DNA from: Epichloe hybrida
Taxonomy: Eukaryota; Ascomycota; Sordariomycetes; Hypocreales; Clavicipitaceae
Length of the DNA: 64,000 nucleotides
Reading direction: 5' to 3'
Assembly (NCBI GenBank): GCA_019022495.1
Contig: JAFEKR010000019.1
Coordinates: 186,001 to 250,000 of the forward strand
Shown here: positions 50,425 through 63,384 of the stretch, piece by piece
How the letters are laid out: each line of letters opens with the position of its first letter
Numbering within the stretch: the first letter of the stretch is position 1
Made by a program: the position numbers and the translations under genes
The notes under the pieces: model-generated
Told to the model about the DNA's origin: nothing
Seen by the model: only the letters and a program-made list of their open reading frames with translations
Databases searched by the model: none

Positions 50425-51389
50425 ATTGCTGCCCTAGATATAGAAAAACATGGTTTTTTCTTTCACGTTAAAAACCAATCTACACTGACATTACATAAAG
50501 GGCCCTGTAAAAAATCTCATTATATCCGACCTTTTACCTATGCTAGCTTTAGGGGTCATAGCTATCCGATTAGCTACCCTATAGAGGTTCAAATTCCCTC
50601 TAAAAAGCCGGATTAGGCTTCTGATTTGGATGAAATCGCTGAAATCATACGGGATGATTTAGGGTATTTAGTCCCTTCTCTAACGCCTATAGCCCTAGGC
50701 TAGGTCCCTTATAAATCTAAAGATATAGATTTAGGGGTGTTAGAGGGCCTTAGTGAAGGAAAAAGGTCCCTAATACCTCCCTAAGAGGCCTATGGTTCTT
50801 AAGGGGCCTAGCAGGGGACTGACGGAGAGGGCCCTAATCTAGACCCGAATCTAGACCCTAATTCAGGCCCTAAAGACCTTTAATATCAAAAGTTACTAGA
50901 ACTAGCTAGCCTATGGCATGTACGATTAGGGCACCTAGGGCTTCCTTTGCTAAAGAAAATAAGCCTTATAACTAAAGGAATCCCTGATTTTTCTAAAATC
51001 AAGGATAAAGACTTTAAATGTATAGCTTGTGATTAATCTAAGGCAGTTAGAAGACCTAGGAAATTAGCTATCCCTAACCCCCCTAGAGCTCTAGATTAAA
51101 TAGAGGGGGATACGCTAAAAATCAGCCCTGTACTGTACAATAAATAGTCAATTTGCTTATTTCTAGTTGATTGAAAACTAGATATAAGTGGGTGTTTTTA
51201 TTACCTAATAAGGAAGGCCTAACTGTTTATAGAGCTATTAAGGGCTTCTTCAGAGAGCTTGAAAATTAACTAGGTCAATATCCTAGGCACCTTCACTTTA
51301 ATAGGGGCTAAGAAATTGATTCTAGTTATTAAACCTAGTTAAATTCTAAAGGGATTAAATTTACGACTTCTAGTCCCTATATCCATGAG
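50425..51389 (+). pseudogene. Copia C2: integrase region relic
   Basis: It continues the C2 frame from 25,895 after the duplicated ATTGCTGC. The GAG-pre-integrase/zinc-binding part reads LWHVRLGHLGLPLLKK, then ISLITKGIPDFSKIKDKDF and KCIACD (about 50,910-51,035), i.e. the HHCC arrangement of copia integrases. LDIEGDTLK and LFLVD follow, the start of the catalytic core, with scattered stops. The frame is cut at 51,389 by element F and continues, inverted, from 47,449. Confidence 0.8.
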
Positions 51390-52325
51390 CAGAGCTTTGT
51401 ACTACACTACACTACATTTTGTAGTATTTGTAGTGTAGTGTAGTATACTATATACTACACTACACTACACTACACTATATATTACACTACAAGAAATTTT
51501 TTTTACTACATGTAGTATTTGTAGTATTTTGTAGTATTTGTAGTATTTTAAAAAAAATAACTTATAATAACTAATAATAGCTTATAATAGCTTATTATAG
51601 CTTATAATAGCTTATTATAGCTTATAATAGCTTATAATAGCTTATTATAGCTTATAATAGCTTATTATAGCTTATAATAGCTTATAATAGCTTATAATAG
51701 CTTATAATAGCTTATAATAGCTTATAATGGCTTACAAATTTATTAGCTATTACTAATTAGTATTAGCTAGTATTTCCTTTAAGTAAAAATTATATATTAA
51801 AGCAAGAAAGCTATAGATAAGTTATAAATAGGTACTAAGACCTACTTTTATACTTACTTTTATAAAAATCTCTCTCTCTAAGTAAAAAACATATATCTAA
51901 GCATAAAAGCTATAGATAAGTTATAAATAGGTACTAAGACTTACTTTTAGACCTACTTCTATAAGAATCCCACTTTTTATGTAAAAATCATATATTTAAG
52001 TAAGAAAGCTATAAAGAAATTACTAATATTTATAAGGGCCCACTTATAGGCTCACTTTTATAAAAATCCCTTTTACTAAGTAAAAGTTATAAATATAAGT
52101 ATAAAAGCTATAGATAAGTTACTAATAGGTATAAGACCTACTTTTAGGTCCACTTTTATAAGAATCCCACTTTTTATGTAAAAATCATATATTTAAGTAA
52201 GAAAGCTATAAAGAAGTTACTAATATTTATAAGGACCCACTTATAGACCCACTTTTATAAAAATCCCTTCCACTAAGTAAAAGTTATAATATAAGTATAA
52301 AAGCTATAGATAAGTTACTAATAGG
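51390..52325 (+). mobile_element. Element F, copy 2: left half
   Basis: It starts CAGAGCTTTG after TCCATGAG (51,382-51,389). It contains TAGTG-rich sub-terminal DNA, a decamer array (ATAGCTTATA, about 51,565-51,735) and five degenerate units of about 100-115 bp (51,780-52,320), as in the intact copy at 1,662-3,017. It ends at 52,325 with CTAATAGG, where a hAT copy begins. Its other half is 47,450-48,504 in inverted orientation. Confidence 0.75.
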
Positions 52326-54374
52326 CAGAGTATTGCACTAAAACGTGTAGTGTAGTGTAGTATTTATAGTGTAGTGTAGTATTTATAGTGTAGTGTAGTA
52401 TTTATAGTGTAGTGTAGTATTTATAGTGTAGTGTAGTATTTATAGTGTAGTGTAGTAACTACACTATAAACTACACTACACTATAAACTACACTAACTAT
52501 AAACTACACTAACTATAAACTACACTAACTATAAACTACACTAACTATAAACTACACTAACTATAAGGAAAAAAAAACTACACTACACTAACTACAAAAA
52601 AAAAACTATAATACATTACACTATAAATTTTTTTTCCTAAACTACACTAACTACAAACACTATAAATATAGTATTAGACTTTTTATTAGTTATTAGTATT
52701 ATAAGGATTAAAAGAATGCTAGTTATATAAAAGCTTTTATTATTACCTATTTTATTTAATTAATTATAGAATTTATAATATTTTATTATTTTAGTAATTT
52801 TACTATAACTAAGTAAGGTTATATATAATATTATACTTTTTTAATAATACTATTTAACTTAATACTTTATTTCCCTAATATAACTTAAAGAAAAACCTTC
52901 TTATTATATTATTTACTATTTCTATAAATTATTTTATATTTCTATAAATTAATATTATTACTTATTTTAAAACAACTATAAAAAAAACTACTAGTAAACT
53001 TAATATAAGTAGCTTATTATATCTTATTATAGCTTATAATAGCTTATAATAGCTTATAAGCTAGCTTATAATAGCTTATAATACTAATATTACTAGTAAG
53101 ATTACTAGTATTACTAAGATTACTAAGATTACTAAGATTACTAAGATTACTAAGATTACTAAGATTACTAAGATTACTTATAATATTATTAGTGTTAAAG
53201 TTTAATAATAAATAAATAATAAATAAATAACTTAAATATAAATACTAGTAATTATAAGTAAATTACTATAGTAAAAGCTATAGTTTTTAATAACTTAGTA
53301 TTCTAAGGTTTTTAAAAATATTAATATTATAAAAATGTTTTCTCTTTTATGTTTTTTTAAAATAATAATAAAAGTGAAATAATAGTAATTATAGTAATTA
53401 TAGTAATAATAGTAATTAAGGTTATAAAAGTTATTAAAGCTTTTATAATAAGTATAGTATATTATATAAAACTAAGTCCTAGTATTATTTTTAAAAACAA
53501 GTTAAACTTATTTTTTATAGCTTATTTAAGCTATATAGGGTAATTAAAATAATACTATTAGTTATCTATTAATAAATTATAAATATTAGTCTATTATATT
53601 CTTTCTTTATATATTATTATAATAAGATATATAAAGTTACTATATATAACTTCTTAAAGCTTTAGAATTATAAAGCTTAAAGTAATATTTAATTAGTTTA
53701 AATAGTAAATAAATAGTTTAAGCTTTTTTAAAGTTCTTATTATATAACTAATAATATATTAATACTAAGTATATACTTTATTAACTTCTTATTATTTATT
53801 TAGATTTATTAACTAATTATATTATATTAGTTTAGGTATTTTTAATTAAAATAATAATAATAAATTATAGAAATAGTAAATAATTAGTAGTAATAGTAAA
53901 TAAAAGAATAAGTTAGTTTTTCTTAAAGTTATATTAGTAAAATAAAGTAATAAGTATAATAGTATTATTAAAAAGGTATAATATTATAAATAACCCTAGT
54001 TATAGTAAAATTCTTAAAAAAAGGTAAATATTATAATTCTATAACTAATTAAGTAAAATAGGTAATAATAAAAGCTTCTATATAACTAGCTTTCTTTTAA
54101 TCCTTATAATAACATTATATAATAAAAAGGCCCACTTTTTTTACTAACACTACATTGTAGTTTTTGTAGTTAGTGTAGTTAGTAACTACACTAACTACAC
54201 TACACTATAAGTAAAAAAAAACTACAATACACTACACTATAAAAAAAAAACTGTAATATACTAACTATAAAAAAAAAAAAACTACAATATATTAACTATA
54301 AGAAAAAAAAAACTACATTACAAATACAAGTTTTTCCTAAAAACTACACTAACTACAATACAAACAATACTCTG
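52326..54374 (-). mobile_element. hAT-family copy (3' end of insertion D, 5' end of insertion G)
   Basis: It is in reverse orientation to the copies at 25,896 and 48,505: the 3'-type terminus CAGAGTATTGCACTAAAACG is on the left and the 5'-type terminus CAATACTCTG on the right. The left end carries a 21-bp tandem repeat (52,345-52,450) and a 16-bp repeat (about 52,490-52,560). The inverted arms and internal tracts are as in its relatives. Flanks are CTAATAGG on the left (52,318-52,325) and GCTATAGT on the right (54,375-54,382), which do not match each other but match other copies. Confidence 0.8.
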
Positions 54375-57300
54375 GCTATAGTATTATTATTACTAGGTAA
54401 TAGTTATAGTATAATAAGTTATTTACCTTATTTACCTTAGGCATAACCTAGGACTTAGATAGTGTAAATAGGGTTAGTATAAGGAGTATATATAAGAGAG
54501 GGTATAATAGGAGACCTAGTAAGTAAGTAGTAAGTAGGAGGAGGATAACTAAGGGGGGAAGGAGTATTATTTCTAGCTAGAGAATAGCTAGCTCCTAAGG
54601 CTCTAGGAATATAATTATAAGTTAGACTTATTATTGTCACGGCTTGCACCAAAAGGTTAAGAACGAAGTGATAGCTAAGACTATTGCAGTTGCTGCTAGA
54701 TAGATACTAGCTAGGGGTAGGTGCGTAAGGGTTTTAATCTCTAACCTAGCACTAATAATATATATAGTCTTTAATAAATACCTTGCCTTATAAGCATATA
54801 GCTATCTTATAGCTAGCTAGCCTCTTTATTATTTATATAGCTTAAAGGTTCTTTAAAGACTTACTTTAATAAATATCCTATTTTTAACCTTTACACTCCT
54901 AATATAATACCTCCCTTATATATAATTAACCTTAATTATAAAATAAGCTACTTACTTAGGGTATAGTTACTATATTAAAGCTTTATAAGGAAAATAAAAT
55001 AGGGCACCTTATATCTAGACGCGTAAGTAAACAAAAAGAAATAATAATAATAATACTACTAATTAAAAATAACCCCTTATTATAGTTAGTAATGTTTAAA
55101 TAGTAGCTTATATATAGCTTTACTATAGCAAAATAAATATTATTACCTGTTCTATAGCTAGAAAAAAAATACAGATAACCTATATTAATTTTCATAATTA
55201 GTTAAATAAATAAGGTACCTAATACTAGGGTTCTAAATAGTTTAACTAGAAGGCTTATATTATAGTTACTATAAGCTTATAGCTATTAGGTATATATATG
55301 TTTAGTAATGCTAATAGTTATTATTATAATTTATAAATTACTTATACATAGTGTGTTAAATTACTTAAGGGGTCTAGGGTTAATATAAAAGAGACTAATT
55401 TTCCCCCCCTTTTATACTTTTCCTTTCTTTTATAATATCCCTTAACCTTATAAGTTACTCTTACTAGCTAAGTAATAGCTTTCTTATTACTATTACTTAG
55501 TAATTACTAACCTCTTTTAGTCCTTAATTATTATTATTATCTATCCTTATTTATCTTAGTTTCTTGCCCTTATCTAGCTTATAAGTTTATACTCTTATTA
55601 GCATGACTTCCCTATCTAGTCTATTATAGCTAACTTATAGCTAGTTTACTATATCTAAGTCTTATGCCTAAACTTTACCTTTATTAATACCTTAAGAAGA
55701 TCTATTAACTAAGAAATCTCCTATAAAGTCTCCCTAAAAGCAAACTTCTTCTAAAATCTTATTATAAGTTTATTATATCCTTATAGTGTCTCTATTACTA
55801 ACTTACTACTAGTAAAATAACTTTAAAGAAGATTCTATATATGCGCTATTATTAGTAAGTAGTAATATAAAATATCCTCCTAAAAAACAGCACCTATAAG
55901 ATTCTAGGATACTTTATTAATAAAAAAACCTTCCTAGCTAAATATAATAAGTCTTTAAGTATAATATCTTTACTTACTTATTACTTCTTTATAGCTAATA
56001 TTTAATAGGCTATTTAATAAAATATACTTATTACTTCTAAAATAATAAAAACTATATTATAGTATATCTCTCTTAACTAGAATTTACTTACTTATTACTA
56101 ATATACTACTAGACTCTAGCTTAAATTATATAGCTTTATAATAGGCTATTTAAACTTATTAAAGCTACTTTTAAAGGTAGTTATTACTATTAAAATAAAG
56201 TAAGTATAATCCTATTACCTAAATACTAGATTATTACTAACTTACTACTAGCTTATTATAAAAGTAAAGAAAAAGCTATAGAATACTATCTTAGTTTATA
56301 AAAATTCTAATAAGTATAGTTATATTTACTATACTTAAATATTTACTAATATTACTTATAAAGTAAAATATAATAAATATACTATAATAATATTACTAAG
56401 TAATACTATAAATCTAAAGACTTAGATTAATATTTTAAACTATCTTTACTTTATAGCTTAAAATATCCTAAAGGTAAGCTTTCTTAGTATATATAGCTAA
56501 TACTTAACTAACTTATTAGTAGTTTATACTAAATACTATTAATTTACTTAAATATATTAGTCTTATTAAGCTCCTTAGTATATTTTAGGTTTATATATAT
56601 AAAGAGAGGGATTTTAATAATAAAGATACTCCTAAGGCCTCTTTCTCTATAACTCCTATAGCTACTAATAATAATAAAGGACTAGTAATCTTAGGGGCTA
56701 ACTCTATTATAAAGGGATAGGTGCTTAGTAGCTATATAATAGATTATTTAAGTTATCTAAGTAAATTAACTTTATTTTCTAATATCTTTAGTATATTAAG
56801 TTATAAAATATAATTACCTTATATTAACTTTATTACTTAGCTATTACTTATAGTTATTAATAATTTCTCTAGTAATAAAATCCCTTTTTAATACCTAAGA
56901 ATTCTCTAAAGTATTATAGCCTTTTTATTTAACTAGATATTTATAATGCCTTTTATTATAGTAATGTAAAATAATTCTCTTAACTTTAAACTCTTATTTA
57001 TTATCTTTAATAGTATCTTATAGTAAGGATATATTTTATATATCTATTAGGTTCTCTTTAAAAGGTTTAAGACTAGTAATATTAAATATATTATATAATT
57101 AATTCCTAGGTAGTAATTTTAATTAATATACTAATCTATAACTTCTAATTACCTTTTTAACCTTATAAGGGCCTAGATACTTTATAGCTAGCTTCTTACT
57201 AGGGTATCTTAAGTTAATATTTTTTATTAATAATAAAATATAGTTACTAACTTTAAACCTTATTAGAGTTCTTTTCTAGTTATAATATTTTTATACTAAG

Positions 57301-58915
57301 TCTATAAGTTACTTAAAAGCTACTTAATTATAGTATGCTTCTCTCTTAGTGCTAAAATCCTACTTTTAGCTTAATTATTTACTAAAGGGATATTTACTAC
57401 TATTTGCTATAGACCTCTAGGATTATAACCTTATAATGCCTTTGCTAGTGTATAGCTATATATTAAGTAATTACTTATGTTATACGCGAATTACACTATT
57501 AATAGGTTATTTACCTAATTAGTCTGTTTAGCATAAGCAAAAGCCCTTAAATAATGTTCTAAGACCTAGTTTAAATATTTTATCTAACTATTTATCTAGG
57601 GGTAAAAAGCAGTGCTAAGTAGCTGCTTTATTGCAAGAAGATAATAAAAAGTTATCTAGAAACCACTAGTAAATATAGAACCTTAGTTTATTATAATACC
57701 TTCTAGGGCTCTATAGTCTCTAAAAATATATTCTAAGAATATAGTTACTAGCCTATTACTAGTTAGTTACATTAAAATAAGGATATAAATACTGTATTTT
57801 GTAAAATAGTTAATAATAACTAAAATTACGTTATAGGTCTAATTTAAATCTTTCACTAGTAAAAGTCTAGTAATAAAATCCATTAATAATTCTTAAAAGG
57901 GGTGATTAAGCACTAGTAATATAGCTAGCTTACTATATAGTTTATAATGCCTTAGTTTTAAAGTCTAATAATTTACGTAAGTACTAATGTGTACCTTTAT
58001 ATCTTTCTTTATTATTAGCTAATAATATTAGTTTATAATCTAATAAAGAGTTTTACTTACTTCTTAATACCTAGTAGTAAGGTTATTATAAGTTAGTAAT
58101 AAAATTTCTTTTCTTATACCTAGAGAATTAAAAATATAATTCTTAAATATTAATAGCTTAGAGAGTCTAATTAACTATGTCTAGGATATAGCTAAATTAC
58201 TGCTTTTAAGTAACTTTAATTAAGCTATAGTAAAGTTATTACCTTACTATGCTTTATATAATAAGACTTAAATTAGGGGTTTTAATTCTAAGCTCTTTTC
58301 TAGAAAGTTAAAGTTAAACTTAAAAGAGGTTCTCTAAATAAATTAGATCCTAGCTATAATATCTTTATAAGTAATTAGTTTAATAAATACTTTTAGTCTT
58401 ATAAGGATATAGATAAGTAACGTTTTTAAGGGGTGCTCTTACAATACAACAATGCTCTGATTAAGGGCTATAAGTCCTATTTCCTTACTAATAATATCTT
58501 ATATTTATAAGGATTTTACTTATATAAATAACTTACTTAAGCTTAGGGTTAATACTTATAGTAAGTATATTAATTAGTTTATTATAGTTATTACTTCTAA
58601 TAAATATAAAGCTTTTAATACTAAAGTTTCTTTTTAAAGCTTTTAAGTCTTAAACTAAGGTAATAGCCTTAAAAGAGTTTTTAGTATTAGTAAATATTAT
58701 AAGAATTATAGTAGTTTAGTAAAGTATTAGTAATATTAAAAGAAGTTAGTAATTATAAATTAATTAATTTATTACCTATAAGAAAGGCTTTATTTAAGAA
58801 TACTTAGGCTTTAAAGTATTTAGGCTTATAACTTATTAGAATTATATAATATAATAGCTTATATTATACATAAGGTATAAATTATATATATATAGGTTAT
58901 AGGTAGTATAAGCCC
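54375..58915 (-). pseudogene. Ty3/gypsy relic G3 (integrase readable)
   Basis: The minus-strand integrase is the clearest part. LLSTAFYP and VLEHYLRAFAYAKQTN at about 57,640-57,520 correspond to the STAYHPQTDGQ...NQ.LE.YLR region. INLRYPSKKLAIKYLGPYKV then LLPRN and FNITSLKPF (about 57,230-57,060) correspond to the C-terminal barrel and FHVS.L.P motif. Stops follow the RIP pattern. The rest (58,000-58,900 upstream and 54,375-57,000 downstream) is too decayed to assign. TGTCACGGCTTGCACC at about 54,638 could be an LTR edge. The relic ends at the GC-balanced border near 58,915. Confidence 0.65.
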
Positions 58916-61900
58916 TAATGTACACTCCACCGCGCAATCTAGCCGAAGTGGTCCTAATTGGCTGTGGAATCTAATAGTTAGAGCCTGCGCCGCCCCTCTC
59001 TCCATCTCTTTCGGCCGTGAATTGAAGTCCGACTGAACGGGTCAACGTTTCCTCTGTTCCGCCTGATTTGCTTCGTGACGATATTATCATGCCATCTGGG
59101 ATACACGGGTTCCAGCGCGCCCAGCCGAGCAAGGGACTTGTCGTGTTGCTCGACTCCGATTCACATGTCTCTGCGTATGATGGACCGCAACTCGTTTTTC
59201 TCGCTTGCGGGAAAAGTTGGCCGTGACGCCTGCTGCAGCCCTGCGAGGGGGCGCTCCACGGCTATGAATCGTTCGGCAGACCGGTGGCGGGGACAGCTTG
59301 ACGATTTGTTGGTCCTTTGGTGCGAAATTGGCACGGCCGTCTGATGAAATGATGATGGGGAGCCACCCGATCGATCGCCTCAGCCAGATTGCATCTGAAG
59401 AATGCAGGTAACAGGTCACGCCGGGCAGAATGGCTCCAGGCCAACTGGCAAGTTCTGATTCTGTCTTGTTGGTACCCGCCGCCGGCCAATGGCCAAAGAT
59501 TCCTTTCCCAATACGGAGTACTATGTACAAGTCACAAGTTACAACGACACACACACCCTCATGATGCATGACAGGCTGACTGTGAGGAAGAACAGGGTGT
59601 TGGTTCGGGATATGCGCCATCCGTATTCTCCCGGCAGATCGGTTCATTGTTAGAGCCACCGTCCGCCTGTCGACCTCCTCCCCTATTCGACCAGATACAT
59701 GCAGCCCTTGTGGGCAGAAGGCAAGCTTGTCTGGTCGGCCATACGGACTACCAACTTGGCGACTTCCCGGGCGGAGCTGCAGCAGCCCTCCGCGGAACGC
59801 GTGCGGGCACCGCCATTTGTGCAAAGCTGCATAAAAGAAAATGGCTGTCCCGGGCGTCGGCGAGCTTCCGCATAGGGCGGCGTCCTAGCCTTATTGGGCG
59901 ACTTAAGGCTGGGCAAGAAGTACTCCGTAGCACCCGTTCATTGCCTCCTTGATCTAGTCCGTATGCGCTGTGCTACTGTGCTTCTTCCTCCCTGCAAGCC
60001 TGTACATATGGTGTGTGGCGTGTGGTGTGTGGTGTGTCGGAGGCGATGTTGCATCATGATACAGTGGGTGTATGTACAAACATGCGCGACACAAGCGGCA
60101 ATGAGCTGCCAGTACATGTATGCATTCGACGGACGGCAAGGGCTTCTTCCACTGGTTCATGAGGGAGGCAATGTAACTGCATACTGCAATTGCAATGCAA
60201 CAACCTTGGAGCTGGCTCGTAGCCTCTTGGGCCGTTGTTGGAGCCAACGAAGCTGCAACGTCAAAGCTAGCATGCGCCTAGTATGCATTCTAGTACTCCG
60301 TAGGCGCTATCATATGGTAGGGGGCAGCCCAGAAATACGAATTGCAGAGCAGATAATACGGAGTAATGCATACGCTTCCTTGTCACGACCATATTACATT
60401 GTATGTAGGGAGTACTCCGTACATCAAAACCACTTTGGCATCCACCACACCTGTACCCCGTAGGTAGCATCGGCAAATGCACGACAGCCTGGCAGGGCTG
60501 GCATGTCGCCGAGCCTTGCCACCACTCCTCTGCTAGTCCGTCAATCTTTTCTACATTCGGAGTACTCCGTAGTCCGTACGTCTGTATTCTTTTTCTTTTT
60601 AGTCCGTACAGGCTCTTCATTGGATCCTCTTCCCTGCAGACATTTGCATGCAAGGTGGAGTTGGTAGATAGTGACAAATTGTCGGTCGACTCCTTCGGCC
60701 AACGCCGACCCCATGCATGACGCTTTCGTTCACGCAAACAGAAATCGAGAAGGATCCTCGGAGCACTTGACAACCACTGTCAGAGTGGGAGACGTCCTTC
60801 TATAATAAAGAGACCCGGAAGGTGTGCCGAATGGATCCCCCAATTAGATCGATCCGACGCATCATTGAGAGGCCAGTCGCACCCCGCCATCCTGCTGCTG
60901 CTGCTGTGGGCGGCCACGCAGGTCCACGCCCAGCGCCTTGCATAAAATTAACTTTTCTTGGTAGTTGATTTTGAAAAAAAAAAAAAAGCTGATTTTCACC
61001 ACACGGTTGTTTACATGAATCATTCTTCATCATTTCTCAATCCTTCTCGCTACGTTTCCTGGTGTACTAGTGAAATTCACGTCTCCTCGTTTTGAAGAGA
61101 AGAGGGCTTCCTTCTTTCCGTGGGGTATCAGATCGGTGCGACGCAAAGGACTATAGAAACATGAAAATTCGTCCTCGGAAGCAATTTTCGGCGAGGATGC
61201 GTACCGGGCAAAGGGTCCCCGTGTCATCGTGGACTGATCGCTCCAAGGAAGATGGAGGCGAGCCGTCCTTCCCTTCCAGCCCTGTAGGAGTAGTCCTGCG
61301 GGTGTAAAGAAGGTATCGATGCCCGGTTCCATCTCTCCTTTGTTCCAAGTGGCGCTTGTTGCATGGCAGTGGCCGTATCGTATCGTGTGATGAATTTCGC
61401 CTCTTTTTTTCTCCATAGAATTCTGTCCAGAATCGATTCGATATGGTCGCGCTTTCGTGCCAACTTGCGGTTTTGGCGAGAGTGGCTGGGCTGGGAAACG
61501 GGATGGGCGACATGGTCATGTTTCGATGGGGACAATGGACAACCGCAACAATCCTTTGGTTGAGCTCGCCTAGGGAGGTTCGATAGACTCGTAGAAACAA
61601 GGGGTGAGAGGCTCGTGGTCTTGAGGATTCCAGTAATAATACCAGATGCGAGGCTGAAATATCACGAGTGACTCATAGAGAGGACATGATGTTTCCGACA
61701 ACTTGTGATTGAGCGTGCAGAGTTGCGATACAAAACACCTTGCTTCGTACCATGCATGGTCCTTACATTTCATCCCATTGGTATGTATACATCCAATGGC
61801 CCAGAAACGGAATGTCCCACAGCTTGCCGACGGCACCGAAACAACACGCCTCGCGGACCACACATCATCTCGGTCCGGCACATGGCCCCAACACTATGGA

Positions 61901-63384
61901 GTAGGTACTCCATCCCTATGGGGCAAGAAAGGGGGGCGAAAACGGACAACGGGCCACAGAAAGACGAAAGAGGTTGGAATTTTGCATGTGAAGACGTGGA
62001 GACGTGGAGACGTGGAGGCTTTGTGGGGAACGCATTGATACTTTGACGGTGATTGTGATACTTTTACCCGTTGGTGTCGTGTCTTGGAGAGCAATGGTGC
62101 TGTGCATGATCATCCCACTTTCCCGCATATAATATAGGAAACGGTGACCGAGGCAACTTGCTTGAGATTATGCCGAAACTCTCCTCATCCCGGCTTCAAA
62201 GCAAAGGGCGGAGTTCATACTGATGTCTTCACTCGGCCGGTGGAAGGAGGCAAGGAGAATGAAGATTAGATGAACCGTCTTTGGGTCTGGTCACCCGTCT
62301 GCGGCAACTACGAGCTTGATAGGGAAGTAACATCGATTCCCAAGCATGTTTTGACGTAGTAAAGTTTGCTTGCATCAAGTACTTGGTATGATGCTTTGTG
62401 GTACTTGCCAACTCGTTGACTAGAGATGATGGGTGGCATCAAGGACGGTGCGGTAATAAGCCGGCTACAGTGGGGTGTAGATTGATTCGCCCCTTGTTGC
62501 ATGCTGCAGAGTGGCTCTCAGTCCTCTGGTGCTGGCCCGTGCTGGCCCCGCCCCGCTGTCGCTGTCGCCGTCGCTGCCGTTTGCCGTGAACCGAGTTCAT
62601 ACGGAGTTGTTCGAGTCGACGACGCAGTCTCGTCCAATATTACTCCCGACTATTCCAGCCAGGGGAAAGCGAAAGTGAGAGTCGGTCGGTCGGTACCTAT
62701 TGCTGGCCCTCTGTGGGTTTGGATTCGGTTGGTGAAGCAAATGCTTGCGGGGAACCAGGGAAACCAGGGAAACAACAGACTGAACTTGTTTGTTGATGGC
62801 GTTTTGATGCATCGCGGACGGGAAGAACGGCACCAGGGACCCTCTTTTTCTTCCCATGATGACATGGATGAACATGTGGTAACCAGCATACATACGCAGT
62901 CGGGCCATGTCTGGGTAAAGTCGTGTCTGGCAGGTACGGATTATAGTCCGTATTCCGTAGGTATCTTGTAGGCATTACTCCGTATCTTGTGGTGCAATTA
63001 TATTATCAGGTTTCGTCTGTCTGCCTGTCTGGTTGAAGTCAAGTTCAGCTGATTCGAGCCAGCCCCACTCCGACCCCCCTCCAATCCAATCTCTCGTCAA
63101 CCTCGCATCAAAGTCGTCTTCATCTCAACACCGCGCACCTGCATGACTTGCATCTCTCGGCCCCGCTAGCCAGTCTGACGACGACATCCTCTCGCTCGAG
63201 TCACGAGCCTTGCCTGCCTGTCGACAGTCGACCCTGCTTCGCACGCCCATACTCCGTACATCGCCCAACATTCCTCGTCCAACGACTCGGCACGATTGTG
63301 ACAATTTTGCGAGCCTAGCGAGGGCTTCCCCTCACCAACCCGCCTCTGGCTTGTGATCCGTAGCCGCGACTCGAACCAGCCGCC
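58916..63384. other. Gene-poor GC-balanced region upstream of the OPT gene
   Basis: No convincing gene. The longest frame, 245 codons on the minus strand at 59,087-59,824, has no recognisable domain. The region is dense in TACTCCGTA/TACGGAGTA (59,512, 59,921, 60,294, 60,357, 60,413, 60,563, 62,976, 63,250). It also has short simple repeats: GTGTGG-type at 60,010-60,045, (GAGACGTG)3 at about 61,995-62,024 and GGTCGGTCGG at about 62,682. Pyrimidine-rich sequence at 63,060-63,180 probably marks the OPT promoter and leader. Confidence 0.6.

Noticed and set aside
54455..54652. 65-codon minus-strand frame
   Set aside because: Low-complexity Tyr/Pro/Ile-rich translation of RIP-altered DNA at a hAT/gypsy junction; no domain.
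54983..55195. 70-codon minus-strand frame with hydrophobic stretches
   Set aside because: AT-rich DNA gives hydrophobic Ile/Tyr/Leu runs by chance; it lies in a gypsy relic and has no conserved motif.
58935..59000. tRNA-like TAGCCGAAGTGG stretch
   Set aside because: It resembles a box A only; no box B (GGTTCGAATCC-like), no acceptor stem and no cloverleaf could be drawn.
59087..59824. 245-codon minus-strand frame in the region upstream of OPT
   Set aside because: No recognisable domain, odd composition, overlapping long frames on the other strand, and no promoter or intron signals. It may be chance in GC-balanced DNA.
59894..60463. 189-codon plus-strand frame
   Set aside because: It spans the dense TACTCCGTA repeats and simple GTGTGG repeats and resembles no known protein.
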